From positions 806,001 to 870,000 of the forward strand of contig NZ_CP017702.1 of assembly GCF_002706745.1 (NCBI RefSeq): DNA of 64,000 nucleotides, written 5' to 3'. Below, in pieces: positions 35,757 to 46,363 of this stretch. Numbering within the stretch: position 1 is the stretch's first letter; each line of letters opens with the position of its first letter. Origin of the DNA: Companilactobacillus farciminis KCTC 3681 = DSM 20184. Its GTDB lineage: Bacteria; Bacillota; Bacilli; Lactobacillales; Lactobacillaceae. The notes under the pieces are model-generated. The model saw only the letters and a list, made by a program, of their open reading frames with translations. It ran no database searches and had not been told where the DNA came from. The translations under genes and the position numbers were made by a program.

Positions 35757-36542
35757 ATGGAATTTTTAACTAATGATGGAATAAAATTAAATTTTCAAAG
35801 CTTTGGATCTGGTCAACCAGTTATCTTAGTAGAAGGATTTGGTGGATATCAAGAAATTTGGCAAGCTCAGATTGATTATTTGGTGGGGATAAATTGTCGA
35901 GTGATTACTTATGATCATCGAAATCATGGCAAGTCACAACGTACTCAGAAGAATTTAACGATTGAGCAATTGACGAATGATTTGGCCAGTTTAATTGAAT
36001 ATTTACAGTTTCAAGAGCCCATTTTAATTGGTCACTCGATGGGAGCAAGTATTTGTTATGCCTATTTGAAGAAATATTCTAACGTTAAATCAGTTTTAGC
36101 AATCGATCAATCTCCGAAAATGTTAAATGATTCAAACTGGAAATATGGTTTTGAAAACTTTACTGCCAATAATTTTAAGGAAAAAATTTCACTGCCAAAT
36201 AAAACGCATGAAACTTTACATGGATTAAATAATCAAGTGGCTTTGTCATTAAACAAAGTTCGGAGTCTCTATCCATTTATTAGAAAGCAAAATCTAGCTC
36301 TATTAGAAGATCATTTCCAAAAAGACTGGCGTAATTCATTATTGAATAGTAATAAACGGGTAACTATTGTGACTGCCAGACAGAGTCCATACTTTGACTG
36401 GCGATTTGGAGATTACTTAACGCAAAATGAGAAAATAACTAGTATAGCTTTGGATAACTGCGGTCACGATATTATGGCTGAGATTCCAGAAGTTTTTAAT
36501 CAAACGTTAAGACATTTTATTTTTAGTAGTCGTAGAATTTAA
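35757..36542 (+). CDS. Alpha/beta hydrolase
   Basis: Serine hydrolase of the alpha/beta fold, about 261 residues. Oxyanion region VEGFGGYQEIWQ, nucleophile elbow GHSMGAS near residue 93, candidate acid Asp in LAIDQSPK or FDWRFGD, catalytic His in NCGHDIMAEIPEVF near residue 240. No signal peptide, so cytoplasmic. Starts with ATG at 35757 (GAGGAG upstream) directly behind the mdc terminator; it may be transcribed by readthrough or an unseen promoter. Substrate unknown. Confidence 0.8.
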   Translation: MEFLTNDGIKLNFQSFGSGQPVILVEGFGGYQEIWQAQIDYLVGINCRVITYDHRNHGKSQRTQKNLTIEQLTNDLASLIEYLQFQEPILIGHSMGASICYAYLKKYSNVKSVLAIDQSPKMLNDSNWKYGFENFTANNFKEKISLPNKTHETLHGLNNQVALSLNKVRSLYPFIRKQNLALLEDHFQKDWRNSLLNSNKRVTIVTARQSPYFDWRFGDYLTQNEKITSIALDNCGHDIMAEIPEVFNQTLRHFIFSSRRI

Positions 36543-36592
36543 AAAAGAGAGCTATATTTCGTTATAAAACACGAAGTATTACTCTCTTTTTA
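36543..36592. terminator. Bidirectional hairpin between hydrolase and tRNA-Arg
   Basis: AAAAGAGAG (36543-36551) pairs with CTCTCTTTT (36582-36590); inner pairing TTCGT/ACGAA extends the stem. T-rich on the plus side, A-rich on the other. Confidence 0.75.
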
Positions 36593-36668
36593 TATAATAA
36601 TATTCTTGTTGAATCTTATAGATGTTGATAATTCAACATTCTTTATCAAAAGTTTGTGAAACAAAAAA

Positions 36669-36740
36669 TGCGCCACGTGGGAGTCGAACCCACATTCCAG
36701 GAACCGGAATCCTGTGTGCGATCCATTACACTAGCGGCGC
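36669..36740 (-). tRNA. tRNA-Arg (anticodon CCG)
   Basis: 72-nt cloverleaf on the reverse strand: acceptor GCGCCGC paired with GTGGCGC (one G-U), D-arm, anticodon stem CAGGA/TCCTG with loop TTCCGGT (anticodon CCG, reads CGG), T-arm GTGGG-TTCGACT-CCCAC, discriminator A at 36669. CCA is not encoded; T-run follows directly. A possible promoter on the reverse strand is TTTACT-18-TAGAAT, ending about 11 bases before the 5' end. Confidence 0.93.
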
Positions 36741-36826
36741 ATTACTGTTTAATTCTATCGCACCTCTATATAAAAAGTAAACGTCAAAAAAAATATTATT
36801 AATTGTACTTTTTGTAATCATTTCAC

Positions 36827-36854
36827 TTGATATTTTCACAAGAGAGTTTATACT
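36827..36854 (+). promoter_or_regulatory. Promoter of the cggR-glycolytic operon
   Basis: TTGATA (36827-36832), 16-bp spacer, TATACT (36849-36854). The CggR operator lies about 50-85 bases downstream in the leader, as in the Bacillus arrangement. Confidence 0.7.
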
Positions 36855-36911
36855 AATAACTGTGCTTAAGAGATGGAATGATTCATCCGGGCTTTTATTT
36901 TTTGAGTACAT

Positions 36912-36947
36912 GGGTCGTAAACAGACATACAGGGACACTAATTGCCC
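36912..36947. promoter_or_regulatory. CggR operator
   Basis: Two direct repeats with 20-bp period: GGGTC-GTAAAC-AGAC then ATAC, A-GGGAC-ACTAAT-TGCCCC. This follows the Bacillus form CGGGAC-N6-TGTC-N4-CGGGAC-N6-TGTCC with several substitutions. It lies between the promoter and cggR, where CggR acts as a roadblock relieved by fructose-1,6-bisphosphate. Confidence 0.8.
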
Positions 36948-36962
36948 CATGGAGTATATCAA

Positions 36963-38009
36963 ATGACTAATAATGAAGATTTAGAATTGCTGGATTTAGT
37001 TGCCCCAGACTTCATTAAAACTCTGGAAAAGCGATTTAAAATACTTCAGAGTATCTCATTAATGGAGCCAGTCGGGCGCAGAGTATTAGCTGATGATCTT
37101 AATATTACTGAACGTGGATTAAGAACTGAGACTGATTTATTAAGAAAGCAAGGCTTGATTGTTTCTTCAAAATCTGGAATGTCTTTAACGCATACAGGTA
37201 GCGATGTAGTAGTTCGCTTGACGAATGTTTTAGCGGATTACCAAGGTACAGCTATTTTGGAGAAACGCTTGAGTGAAAAGCTGGGAATTAGTCGTTGTAT
37301 TGTTTTACCCGGTAATGCAGATAAGCAATATCGAGTAGTCGATTCGTTTGGTAGAAGACTTAATCAACTCTTAGGATCAGTATTGCCAAATGGTCAGTCA
37401 ATGATTTCTGTGACTGGTGGTAGTACGTTGGCACAAGTTGCTCGTAATCTTTCACCTGATTTATCGAAGAATCGCAAGTTGGTTTTCTTGCCAGCTCGTG
37501 GTGGTGTAGGTGAGTCAGTTACGATTCAAGCAAACAGTGTCTGTGCAGAGATGGCTTTAAGAACGCAAGGCCAGTACCGGGCTATGTACCTTCCAGAGGA
37601 CATTAGCGAAAAAAGTTTTGAATCTTTGCAAAAAGAGACTTCAATTAAGTCGGTTCTTGAACTAATATATAGAAGTGATGTTGTTATTCACAGCATCGGA
37701 ACTGCAAGTGTCATGGCAGAACGTCGAAATCTTTCAGCTAAGGAACAAGAAATCATCGATAATGGTGATGCTGTTTCAGAAGCTTTTGGAGATTTCTTCG
37801 ATCAAAGTGGTAAACTTGTATATAAGGTACCTAGGATTGGACTTCACGTCCGGGACCTTGATAAAATAAAATATGTGGTTGCGATTGCCGGTGGTCAAAG
37901 TAAGGCTAAAGCAATTCAATCATATATGAAAAACGCACCTCATCATACTATACTAATTACTGATGAGGGTGCCTCAAAGCTGATTTTAAGGGATAACCCT
38001 TTAAAATAA
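36963..38009 (+). CDS. cggR: Central glycolytic genes regulator CggR
   Basis: SorC-family repressor of the lower glycolytic operon, about 348 residues. N-terminal winged helix (RRVLADDLNITERGLRTETDLLRKQGLI), C-terminal sugar-phosphate-binding domain with VTGGSTLAQVAR and FLPARGGVGESVTIQANSVCAEMA. The ATG at 36963 with GGAG at 36951 is chosen over the TTG at 36942, which would lie in the operator. Followed by gap after 34 bases; the leader carries its operator. Confidence 0.94.
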   Translation: MTNNEDLELLDLVAPDFIKTLEKRFKILQSISLMEPVGRRVLADDLNITERGLRTETDLLRKQGLIVSSKSGMSLTHTGSDVVVRLTNVLADYQGTAILEKRLSEKLGISRCIVLPGNADKQYRVVDSFGRRLNQLLGSVLPNGQSMISVTGGSTLAQVARNLSPDLSKNRKLVFLPARGGVGESVTIQANSVCAEMALRTQGQYRAMYLPEDISEKSFESLQKETSIKSVLELIYRSDVVIHSIGTASVMAERRNLSAKEQEIIDNGDAVSEAFGDFFDQSGKLVYKVPRIGLHVRDLDKIKYVVAIAGGQSKAKAIQSYMKNAPHHTILITDEGASKLILRDNPLK

Positions 38010-38043
38010 TATTTTTTTGATTTCCTGAAGGAGGAATTTTTGT

Positions 38044-39072
38044 ATGACTACAAAAGTTGGTATTAATGGATTTGGCCGTATCGGTCGTTTGGCATTCCGC
38101 CGTATCGCTGCACTTCAAGCAGCTGGCAAGACAGATTTGGAAGTTGTTGCAATCAACGATTTAACTTCACCTGCTATGCTTGCTCACCTATTGAAGTATG
38201 ATACTGCTCATGGTAACTTCGAAATCGACAAGATTTCAGCTGCTGACAATGCTATCGTTGTTGACGGTAAGACAATTCCTGTATATGCTGAAATGAACGC
38301 TGCAGACCTTAAATGGGTTGCAAACGACGGTGTTGACATCGTTCTTGAATGTACTGGTTTCTACACATCATCAGAAAAAGCACAAGCTCACTTGGACGCC
38401 GGTGCAAAACGTGTATTGATCTCAGCTCCATCAGGTGACATGCCTACAGTTGTTTATGGTGTTAACGATGACATCCTAACAAACGACGTTAAGATCGCTT
38501 CAGCTGGTTCATGTACAACAAACTGTCTTGCACCTCTAGCAAATGCCGTAAACAAAGAATTCGGTATTAAAGCTGGTACAATGACAACAATCCATGCTTA
38601 CACAGCTACACAAAAACTTCAAGATGGTCCAGAACGTAAAGGTAATGTTCGTGCTGCACGTGCTGCTGCTGCAAACATCATCCCTCACTCAACTGGTGCT
38701 GCTAAGGCCCTAGGTCTAGTTGTTCCTGACTTGAAAGGTAAGCTTGATGGACATGCACAACGTGTTCCAGTTATCACAGGTTCAGTTACTGAATTAGTTG
38801 CAACTCTCGACAAAGAAGTTACAGTTGACCAAGTTAACGATGCAATCAAGAAGTACACAGACAACAACCCTTCATTCGGTTACAATGATGACGAAATCGT
38901 ATCATCAGATGTTATCGGTACATCATTTGGTTCAATCTTTGATCCAACACAAACACAAATCGTTGGTTCAGGTGATGGCCAAGTTGTAAAGACTGTTGCT
39001 TGGTACGATAACGAATCAGGATTTACTGCACAAATGGTTCGTACACTTGAAAAATTTGCTACATTAGACTAA
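38044..39072 (+). CDS. gap: Glyceraldehyde-3-phosphate dehydrogenase
   Basis: Oxidises glyceraldehyde-3-phosphate to 1,3-bisphosphoglycerate with NAD. 342 residues; NAD fold [16 protein letters not shown], catalytic Cys in [14 protein letters not shown] near residue 158, His in [10 protein letters not shown], substrate loop and [17 protein letters not shown]-terminal [14 protein letters not shown]. Very strong ribosome site AAGGAGGAA and biased codon use, as expected for a highly expressed gene. An intrinsic terminator between gap and pgk sets expression ratios. Confidence 0.98.
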   Translation: MTTKVGINGFGRIGRLAFRRIAALQAAGKTDLEVVAINDLTSPAMLAHLLKYDTAHGNFEIDKISAADNAIVVDGKTIPVYAEMNAADLKWVANDGVDIVLECTGFYTSSEKAQAHLDAGAKRVLISAPSGDMPTVVYGVNDDILTNDVKIASAGSCTTNCLAPLANAVNKEFGIKAGTMTTIHAYTATQKLQDGPERKGNVRAARAAAANIIPHSTGAAKALGLVVPDLKGKLDGHAQRVPVITGSVTELVATLDKEVTVDQVNDAIKKYTDNNPSFGYNDDEIVSSDVIGTSFGSIFDPTQTQIVGSGDGQVVKTVAWYDNESGFTAQMVRTLEKFATLD

Positions 39073-39122
39073 TTCATTAATCTAAAATAGTAATCAAAAA
39101 ACCTAATTTAGTGTTTTAAATT

Positions 39123-39156
39123 GGCGGAGGGAGGATAACTCCTTCCGCCTTTTTTT
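39123..39156 (+). terminator. Intercistronic terminator/attenuator between gap and pgk
   Basis: GGCGGAGGGAG (39123-39133) pairs with CTCCTTCCGCC (39139-39149), one G-U pair, followed by TTTTTTT. No separate promoter is evident between it and pgk, so partial termination probably makes gap mRNA more abundant than the downstream genes. Confidence 0.88.
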
Positions 39157-39180
39157 AAGGAAAATATCGGAGGATTTATA

Positions 39181-40395
39181 ATGGCAAAACTTATTGTTTC
39201 TGACGTTGACGTAAAAGACAAAAAAGTCTTGATGCGTGTTGATTTCAACGTTCCTATCAAAGATGGTGTTGTCGGCGATACTAACCGTATCGTTGGTGCT
39301 ATCCCAACAATCAAATATGTTTCAGAACATGGTGGAAAGGTTATCTTGCTATCTCACTTGGGTCGTATTAAGAGTGACGAAGACAAGAAAGCTTTATCAT
39401 TGAAGCCAGTTGCTGCTAAACTTGAAGAATTAAGTGGTTTGAAAGTTAAGTTCGTACCTGTTAACGAAGGTAAAGAACTTGAAGATGCTGTTAACGAACT
39501 AAACGATGGCGACATTCTACTTATGGAAAACACACGTTTCCAAGATATCGACAATGATTTCGGTAAACGTGAAAGCAAGAACGATCCTAAACTTGGCGAA
39601 TACTGGGCATCACTTGGTGACGTATTTATCAACGATGCTTTCGGTACAGCCCACAGAAGCCATGCTTCAAACGTTGGTATCTCAACAGCTATGAAGGCTG
39701 CTGGTAAACCAGTTGCTGCTGGTTTCTTAATGGAAAAGGAAATCAAGTTCTTAGGTAACGCCGTTGACAATCCTGTACACCCATTCGTAACAATCCTTGG
39801 TGGTGCTAAGGTTTCAGATAAGATTGGTGTTATTGAAAACTTAATTCCAAAATCAGACCACATCTTAATCGGTGGTGGTATGGCTTATACATTCTTAGCT
39901 GCTCAAGGCCACAAGATTGGTAAGTCTCTATTCGAAGAAGACAAAGTTGAACTAGCTAAAGACCTCCTTCAAAAAGCTGGCGACAAGATCGTTCTTCCTG
40001 TAGACCACATCGTTGCTAAAGAATTCTCAAATGACGCTGAAGCTACAACAACTGATGGCGTTGACATTCCTGATGACGAAATGGCTCTTGATATCGGACC
40101 TAAGACAGTTAAGTTGTTCCAAGACACATTAAATGGTGCAAAGACTGTTGTATGGAACGGACCAATGGGTGCATTCGAAATGAGCAAGTTTGCTGAAGGT
40201 ACACTAGAAGTTGGACGTGCTATGGGTAACTTGACAGATGCTATTACTATCGTTGGTGGTGGTGACTCAACTGCTGCTGCTAAGAGTCTTGGTATTGCTG
40301 ACAAGCTAACACACATCTCAACTGGTGGTGGTGCTTCACTAGAATACCTAGAAGGTAAAGTATTACCAGGTATCGATTCAATTTCAGATAAATAA
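39181..40395 (+). CDS. pgk: Phosphoglycerate kinase
   Basis: Transfers the acyl phosphate of 1,3-bisphosphoglycerate to ADP. 404 residues; signature [16 protein letters not shown] near residue 16, substrate residues LLSHLGR and HRSHASNVG, nucleotide-binding [15 protein letters not shown] and C-terminal [10 protein letters not shown]. Strong site CGGAGG seven bases upstream. Second gene of the glycolytic block. Confidence 0.98.
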   Translation: MAKLIVSDVDVKDKKVLMRVDFNVPIKDGVVGDTNRIVGAIPTIKYVSEHGGKVILLSHLGRIKSDEDKKALSLKPVAAKLEELSGLKVKFVPVNEGKELEDAVNELNDGDILLMENTRFQDIDNDFGKRESKNDPKLGEYWASLGDVFINDAFGTAHRSHASNVGISTAMKAAGKPVAAGFLMEKEIKFLGNAVDNPVHPFVTILGGAKVSDKIGVIENLIPKSDHILIGGGMAYTFLAAQGHKIGKSLFEEDKVELAKDLLQKAGDKIVLPVDHIVAKEFSNDAEATTTDGVDIPDDEMALDIGPKTVKLFQDTLNGAKTVVWNGPMGAFEMSKFAEGTLEVGRAMGNLTDAITIVGGGDSTAAAKSLGIADKLTHISTGGGASLEYLEGKVLPGIDSISDK

Positions 40396-40422
40396 TTATT
40401 TTTCATGAGGAGAACTAATTTT

Positions 40423-41175
40423 ATGCGTACACCTATTATTGCGGGTAACTGGAAGATGAACAAAAATCCTAAAGAAACCCAAGAATTTTTAGACGGTATC
40501 AAAGGCAAGTTGCCAGAATCTGGCGTAGAAACAATCATCGGTGCTCCAGCTATTGACCTTACAACTCTTGTTGCAGGGGCAAAAGGTACACCATTGAAGA
40601 CTGCTGCTGAAAACTCATACTTTGAAGATGCTGGTGCATTTACTGGTGAAACATCACCTAAAGCACTTGATGAAATGGGCGTTGATTATGTAATCATCGG
40701 TCACTCAGAAAGAAGACAATACTTCAAAGAAACTGACGAAGATATCAACAAGAAAGCTCACGCAATCTTGAAGAACAACATGCTACCTATCATCTGCTGT
40801 GGTGAAACACTAGAACAACGTGAAGCCGGCAAGGCAGAAGACTGGGTAACAGGTCAAATCGAAAATGCTGTTAAGGGCATTTCTGCTGATGACTTAGCTA
40901 AGTCAGTTATCGCTTACGAACCAATCTGGGCTATCGGTACTGGTAAGACTGCTACTGCTGATCAAGCACAAGAAATGGTTCACGTAATCCGTGAAAAGAT
41001 TGCTAGCTTGTACGATAACGACACAGCTGACAAAGTACGTATTCTTTACGGTGGTTCAGTTAAACCTGCTAACGTTAAAGAATTGATGGCTAAAGAAGAT
41101 ATTGATGGTGGACTTGTTGGTGGTGCATCAATGGATCCAGAATCATATATCGCATTAGCTAACTTCAATAAATAA
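40423..41175 (+). CDS. tpiA: Triose-phosphate isomerase
   Basis: Interconverts dihydroxyacetone phosphate and glyceraldehyde-3-phosphate. 250 residues; Lys in GNWKMNK, catalytic His in [10 protein letters not shown] near residue 95, catalytic Glu in [14 protein letters not shown] near residue 168, phosphate loop YGGSVKPAN and GLVGGASM. The ATG at 40423 gives the standard start [14 protein letters not shown]; the ATG at 40405 lies in the ribosome site. 27 bases after pgk. Confidence 0.98.
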   Translation: MRTPIIAGNWKMNKNPKETQEFLDGIKGKLPESGVETIIGAPAIDLTTLVAGAKGTPLKTAAENSYFEDAGAFTGETSPKALDEMGVDYVIIGHSERRQYFKETDEDINKKAHAILKNNMLPIICCGETLEQREAGKAEDWVTGQIENAVKGISADDLAKSVIAYEPIWAIGTGKTATADQAQEMVHVIREKIASLYDNDTADKVRILYGGSVKPANVKELMAKEDIDGGLVGGASMDPESYIALANFNK

Positions 41176-41256
41176 TTTACTTTCATTAAGTTATTTATTT
41201 TAGTTGCAAAAAAGGTTAAAATTAATCTGTATTAAAACCATAAAGGAGATTTTTAA

Positions 41257-42561
<1,305 letters not shown>

Positions 42562-42580
42562 TTGTTTATATGATTGATTA

Positions 42581-42605
42581 AAACAGCCCTCGGGCTGTTT
42601 TTTTT
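42581..42605 (+). terminator. Intrinsic terminator after eno
   Basis: AAACAGCCC (42581-42589) and GGGCTGTTT (42592-42600) with a two-base apex, followed by T-run to 42605. It closes the glycolytic operon. Confidence 0.95.
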
Positions 42606-42642
42606 GTACAATGATAGTATCAACTATTGAAGGAGAATTTCT

Positions 42643-43701
42643 ATGACATTAAAAATTGCTTTTATCGGTTTTGGTAAATCGGCTAATCGCTATCATCTAC
42701 CATATTTAAACATCAGAGATAATTTTGAAGTAAAGACGGTTTACACTCGTAAGGCTCCTGATGAAAAAAGAGCAAAACCTTATCGCCAAAAAGGCGTTAA
42801 CTTTACTAATGATTTGAATGATATTTTAAATGATTCAGAAATTGATCTTGTAACGATTTGTACTCCAGCTTCAACACATTATCAACTAGCTAAACAAGTA
42901 ATTGAAGCCAAGAAGTCAGTTATCGTTGAAAAACCATTCGTTGATACTTTGGACCATGCTAAAGAATTGATTCAATTAGGAAAAGATAATGACGTTTTAG
43001 TTATGCCTTATCAAAATCGTCGTTTTGATGGGGACTATTTGGCTGCTAAACAAGTTATTGATCAAGGCTTCTTAGGTGATATCGTCGAGGTTGAATCACA
43101 CATTGATTACTATCGTCCACATACGGTTAACAACGTCGGAACAAAAGAACAAGGTGAATTTTATGGTTTGGGGATTCATTTGATGGATCGTATGGTAGCT
43201 TTGTTTGGTCGTCCTGATCAAGTAGTTTACGATATTAGAAATACTGAAGTTGAGGATGCAGTTGACAACTATTTTGATGTAGACTTACATTATGGTTCAA
43301 AAATGAAGGCCAAGGTCAAGGTAAGTACTGATGTTGCCAAAGAGTATCCAAGGTTTATCGTTCACGGTATGAATGGTTCCTTTATCAAATACGGTGCTGA
43401 CCAACAAGAAAATGACTTGAAAGCCGGTATCATGCCAGGAACACCAGGCTTTGGGGAAGATAGTCCAATGTATTATGGAATCGCTAAGTACCAAAATGCC
43501 AATGGGGATTGGATTGAAAAACAAATCAAAACGCCACTCGGTGATTATGGATTGTATTACGATTCTGTTTACGATACTTTGGTAAATCACAAACCAAGAC
43601 TTGTCAGTGATGAAGAAATTTTAACCGATATGGAAATTCTTGAAGCTGGTTTCTACCAACCTTCACCTTCAATTTACAATGTGCCAAAATTAGATATTTA
43701 G
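42643..43701 (+). CDS. Gfo/Idh/MocA family oxidoreductase
   Basis: NAD(P)-dependent dehydrogenase of 352 residues acting on a sugar, inositol or amino acid derivative. Dinucleotide fold KIAFIGFGKSANRYHLPYL, then CTPASTHYQLAKQVIEAKKSVIVEKPF with the family EKP motif near residue 98, and GLGIHLMDRMVALFG (His in the catalytic region). Substrate unknown. Own transcript behind the eno terminator with GAAGGAGAA; the ClC transporter follows after 9 bases, so both may be co-transcribed. Confidence 0.85.
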   Translation: MTLKIAFIGFGKSANRYHLPYLNIRDNFEVKTVYTRKAPDEKRAKPYRQKGVNFTNDLNDILNDSEIDLVTICTPASTHYQLAKQVIEAKKSVIVEKPFVDTLDHAKELIQLGKDNDVLVMPYQNRRFDGDYLAAKQVIDQGFLGDIVEVESHIDYYRPHTVNNVGTKEQGEFYGLGIHLMDRMVALFGRPDQVVYDIRNTEVEDAVDNYFDVDLHYGSKMKAKVKVSTDVAKEYPRFIVHGMNGSFIKYGADQQENDLKAGIMPGTPGFGEDSPMYYGIAKYQNANGDWIEKQIKTPLGDYGLYYDSVYDTLVNHKPRLVSDEEILTDMEILEAGFYQPSPSIYNVPKLDI

Positions 43702-43710
43702 GGGAGAATC

Positions 43711-45252
43711 ATGAAAGTAGCTGTTACAGATAATGAGAAATTAAGACTAACTTTAGAGGGTGTGTTAGTTGGGATTATCTCCGGAATCTTCGTTAGTATG
43801 TTCCGTTGGTCGATTGCACACTCTTTGAAGTTTTATCAAGGTCTTTATGTTGCGGCACGAAATAATTCTCTATTAGTTTTGTCGTTATTAGGCTTGATGA
43901 TTATTATCGGGCTATTTGTCGGATATTTAGTCAAAAAAGAACCCAATATTTCGGGTTCGGGTATTCCGCAAGTTGAAGCTCAATTAGGTGGCGAGATGCA
44001 TCTAAATTGGTGGTCAATTTTGTGGAAAAAATTTGTCGGAGGTATCCTTTGTATCGGGCCAGGTTTGTTTTTAGGTCGTGAAGGTCCTTCGATTCAATTG
44101 GGATCAGCTGTTGGTCAGGGTATCGGTGATTTAACGCACGATAACAAAGGTGTCAATCAGCGAGTTCTTATCGCCAGTGGTGCGGCAGCCGGATTATCAG
44201 CTGCTTTTAGTGCACCGATTGCTGGAGCCATGTTTGTTTTGGAAGAAGTTTATCACAATTTTTCACCAATGGTGTGGATTACTTCTTTAGCCAGTGCGGT
44301 CAGTGCCAATTTGGTGGCGTTGTACGTCTTTGGACTGCAGCCAGTGTTACAAGTGCCTTACCAGTATAGTTTGCCGGTTAAGTATTATTGGCATTTAGTT
44401 ATTTTAGGAATTGTTTTAGGTTTAATGGGACGCTTGTACCAAATTTGTACGTTGTCGATGCCAGCAGTTTTTGCCAAGACTCGTTTGCCTCGTTATATCC
44501 ACGGAATAATCCCGTTGATTTTAATTGTTCCTTTAGGAATGATGTACACGCAATTTATCGGTGGTGGTAATGAAGTTATCGTCAACTTGGACAAGTTCAA
44601 AGGCGGATTGTTATTTTTGATGGGCTTGTTGCTGTTGAGATTTGTCTTTTCGATGATTTCTTATGGTTCAGGACTTCCTGGTGGTATCTTTTTGCCAATT
44701 TTGAACCTGGGAGCTATCATTGGAGCAATTTACGCTGTCTTTATGAACCAACTTGGATTGTTGCCAATTTACTTTGAAAGTAATTTGATAATTTTTGCGA
44801 TGGCGGGTTACTTTGCTTGTATCGGTAAAGCACCATTTACGGCGATTATTTTAGTCACAGAAATGGTTGGTTCATTGAAACATTTGATGCCATTGGCTGT
44901 TTTGTCGTTGGTGGCTTACATTGTCGTCGATATGTTGAACGGAGCACCAATTTATGAAGCTTTAAAAGAACGTTTGAATCTCAATTCAGATTATTTGAAT
45001 CGAGTCAGCAAGTTTAACGATCGACTGGAAGTGCCAATTTATGAAGGTAGTTCGATCGATGGAAAATACATTCGTGATATTCCATTTCCTAAAGATATTT
45101 TAGTGATTGCGGTTTACCGTGGTGAAAGACAATTGATTCCTCGTGGTGATACAATGATCAAAGCAGGGGATCGAATCGTCTTCATGGTCAATGCCGGTCA
45201 ACGAGCAAAAATATCTCAAAAATTGCAAGACTTGATTCAAGGTATGCACTAG
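43711..45252 (+). CDS. ClC-family chloride transporter with C-terminal RCK/TrkA-C domain
   Basis: Membrane protein of 513 residues. ClC selectivity motifs: GSGIPQVEAQ near residue 91, GREGPSIQLGSAVGQG (gating Glu) near residue 127, and GIFLPILNLGAI. A second Glu in FVLEEVYHNF matches the internal proton Glu of Cl-/H+ antiporters, so exchange rather than a channel is likely, perhaps for acid tolerance or fluoride/chloride balance. The last 80 residues (NDRLEVPIYEGSS to the end) form a TrkA-C ligand-binding domain. Starts with ATG at 43711. Confidence 0.88.
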   Translation: MKVAVTDNEKLRLTLEGVLVGIISGIFVSMFRWSIAHSLKFYQGLYVAARNNSLLVLSLLGLMIIIGLFVGYLVKKEPNISGSGIPQVEAQLGGEMHLNWWSILWKKFVGGILCIGPGLFLGREGPSIQLGSAVGQGIGDLTHDNKGVNQRVLIASGAAAGLSAAFSAPIAGAMFVLEEVYHNFSPMVWITSLASAVSANLVALYVFGLQPVLQVPYQYSLPVKYYWHLVILGIVLGLMGRLYQICTLSMPAVFAKTRLPRYIHGIIPLILIVPLGMMYTQFIGGGNEVIVNLDKFKGGLLFLMGLLLLRFVFSMISYGSGLPGGIFLPILNLGAIIGAIYAVFMNQLGLLPIYFESNLIIFAMAGYFACIGKAPFTAIILVTEMVGSLKHLMPLAVLSLVAYIVVDMLNGAPIYEALKERLNLNSDYLNRVSKFNDRLEVPIYEGSSIDGKYIRDIPFPKDILVIAVYRGERQLIPRGDTMIKAGDRIVFMVNAGQRAKISQKLQDLIQGMH

Positions 45253-45325
45253 AAATTTGACCACTTTTATGTTATTGTTTTAGGAGTGATTTCAGCTTTC
45301 AACACCATGAACGGAGGTTTTACAG

Positions 45326-45562
45326 GTGTATAACATTATCGAAACATTGTTGATAATAGTATCCATTTTGATAATCATTGCCGTATTAATGCAACCAACT
45401 AAGCAACAAGATGCTTTGAATGCGTTGTCCGGTGGTGGTGGTGACCTATTCAGCAACCAGAAGAAACGTGGTTTTGAAGCCTTCATGGTTAAGGTTACCT
45501 ACGTTTTACTAGTATTGTTCTTTGTTTGCTCATTGATACTAGTATACTTATCATCTCACTAA
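45326..45562 (+). CDS. secG: Preprotein translocase subunit SecG
   Basis: Small SecYEG partner of 78 residues with two membrane helices (ETLLIIVSILIIIAVLMQP and VTYVLLVLFFVCSLILVYL) joined by the conserved loop ALSGGGGDLFSNQKKRGFEAF. GTG start at 45326 with GGAGG eight bases upstream. First gene of the secG-est-rnr-smpB order common in lactobacilli, but separated from est by a terminator. Confidence 0.95.
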   Translation: MYNIIETLLIIVSILIIIAVLMQPTKQQDALNALSGGGGDLFSNQKKRGFEAFMVKVTYVLLVLFFVCSLILVYLSSH

Positions 45563-45571
45563 GCAATTTAT

Positions 45572-45600
45572 CCTCCTGAAAGTTACTCAGGAGGTTTTTT
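45572..45600 (+). terminator. Intrinsic terminator after secG
   Basis: CCTCCTGA (45572-45579) pairs with TCAGGAGG (45587-45594) over AAGTTAC, then TTTTTT. The stem contains an AGGAGG-like sequence, but no start codon follows it at ribosome-site distance. Confidence 0.9.
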
Positions 45601-45617
45601 GTTATAAGGAGCTACGT

Positions 45618-46355
45618 ATGAAAATTTTACGACCACAACCATTTTATTTTGACGGTGGAACTAGTGCGGTGTTGTTGTTACATTCTTTTTCAGGAACATC
45701 CAATGACATGCGCCTATTAGGAAGATTTTTACAGAGAAATAATTTTTCAGCCTACGCTCCGATGCTAGTTGGCCACGGAACTGATGAACCTTTAGACATT
45801 TTAGAAAAGGGTGGTCCAGATCAGTGGTGGCGACAAACGCAGGCTTCAATCGACTTTTTAAAACAAAAGCAAAAGACGAAAATTTATGTTTTTGGACTAT
45901 CATTAGGTGCAATTTTTGCGACCCAAGCACTTGAAGAAAACCCGGATGTTATTGCAGGGGGAGTTTTTGGCTCACCTTTGCACAATCAAGAGTTCAAAGA
46001 CATCAAATCAGCCTTTATGACATATGCTAAAAAGGTGTATTCTTTACAACAGGACTTAACTGATGTGGAGTTGGATGCCAAGATGAGAGTCGTTAAATCA
46101 AAAATCGATAACAAAATAATGTCGATTCAAAAAACTTCTGTTGGTGTGACTGAGAAGTTAGCTGAAATAAAACGACCATATTTCATTGGTCAAGGTACGA
46201 GTGATAAATTAGTAAATCCAGAAGCTGCTAAATTAGTAGCTCAAGACGTTAAAACATCACAGCTACATTTTTACGATGCAGGGCATGTTTTAACTATCAA
46301 CCGCGCTCATAATCAATTACAGAGTGACGTGTTAAATTTTTTAGAAAATAATTGA
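45618..46355 (+). CDS. Carboxylesterase / alpha-beta hydrolase (Est-like)
   Basis: Cytoplasmic carboxylesterase-like hydrolase, 245 residues, similar in context to the est gene next to rnr in Bacillus and lactobacilli. Oxyanion region LLLHSFSGTSNDM, nucleophile elbow GLSLGAIFA near residue 96, His in DAGHVLTINRAHNQL near residue 222. Physiological ester not known. Stop overlaps the rnr upstream region; ribosome site AAGGAG at 45607. Confidence 0.85.
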   Translation: MKILRPQPFYFDGGTSAVLLLHSFSGTSNDMRLLGRFLQRNNFSAYAPMLVGHGTDEPLDILEKGGPDQWWRQTQASIDFLKQKQKTKIYVFGLSLGAIFATQALEENPDVIAGGVFGSPLHNQEFKDIKSAFMTYAKKVYSLQQDLTDVELDAKMRVVKSKIDNKIMSIQKTSVGVTEKLAEIKRPYFIGQGTSDKLVNPEAAKLVAQDVKTSQLHFYDAGHVLTINRAHNQLQSDVLNFLENN

Positions 46356-46363
46356 GGATAGAA

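Noticed and set aside
36669..36740. tRNA-Arg as an attachment site of a mobile element
   Set aside because: No integrase, no repeat of the tRNA 3' end and no foreign genes are seen next to it.
39354..40538. Antisense frames of 169 and 189 residues over pgk and tpiA
   Set aside because: They arise from biased codon use of highly expressed genes; no domain or start signals.
45572..45594. AGGAGG in the secG terminator as a ribosome site
   Set aside because: No start codon follows at a suitable distance; the sequence is explained by the hairpin, and the est gene has its own site AAGGAG at 45607.
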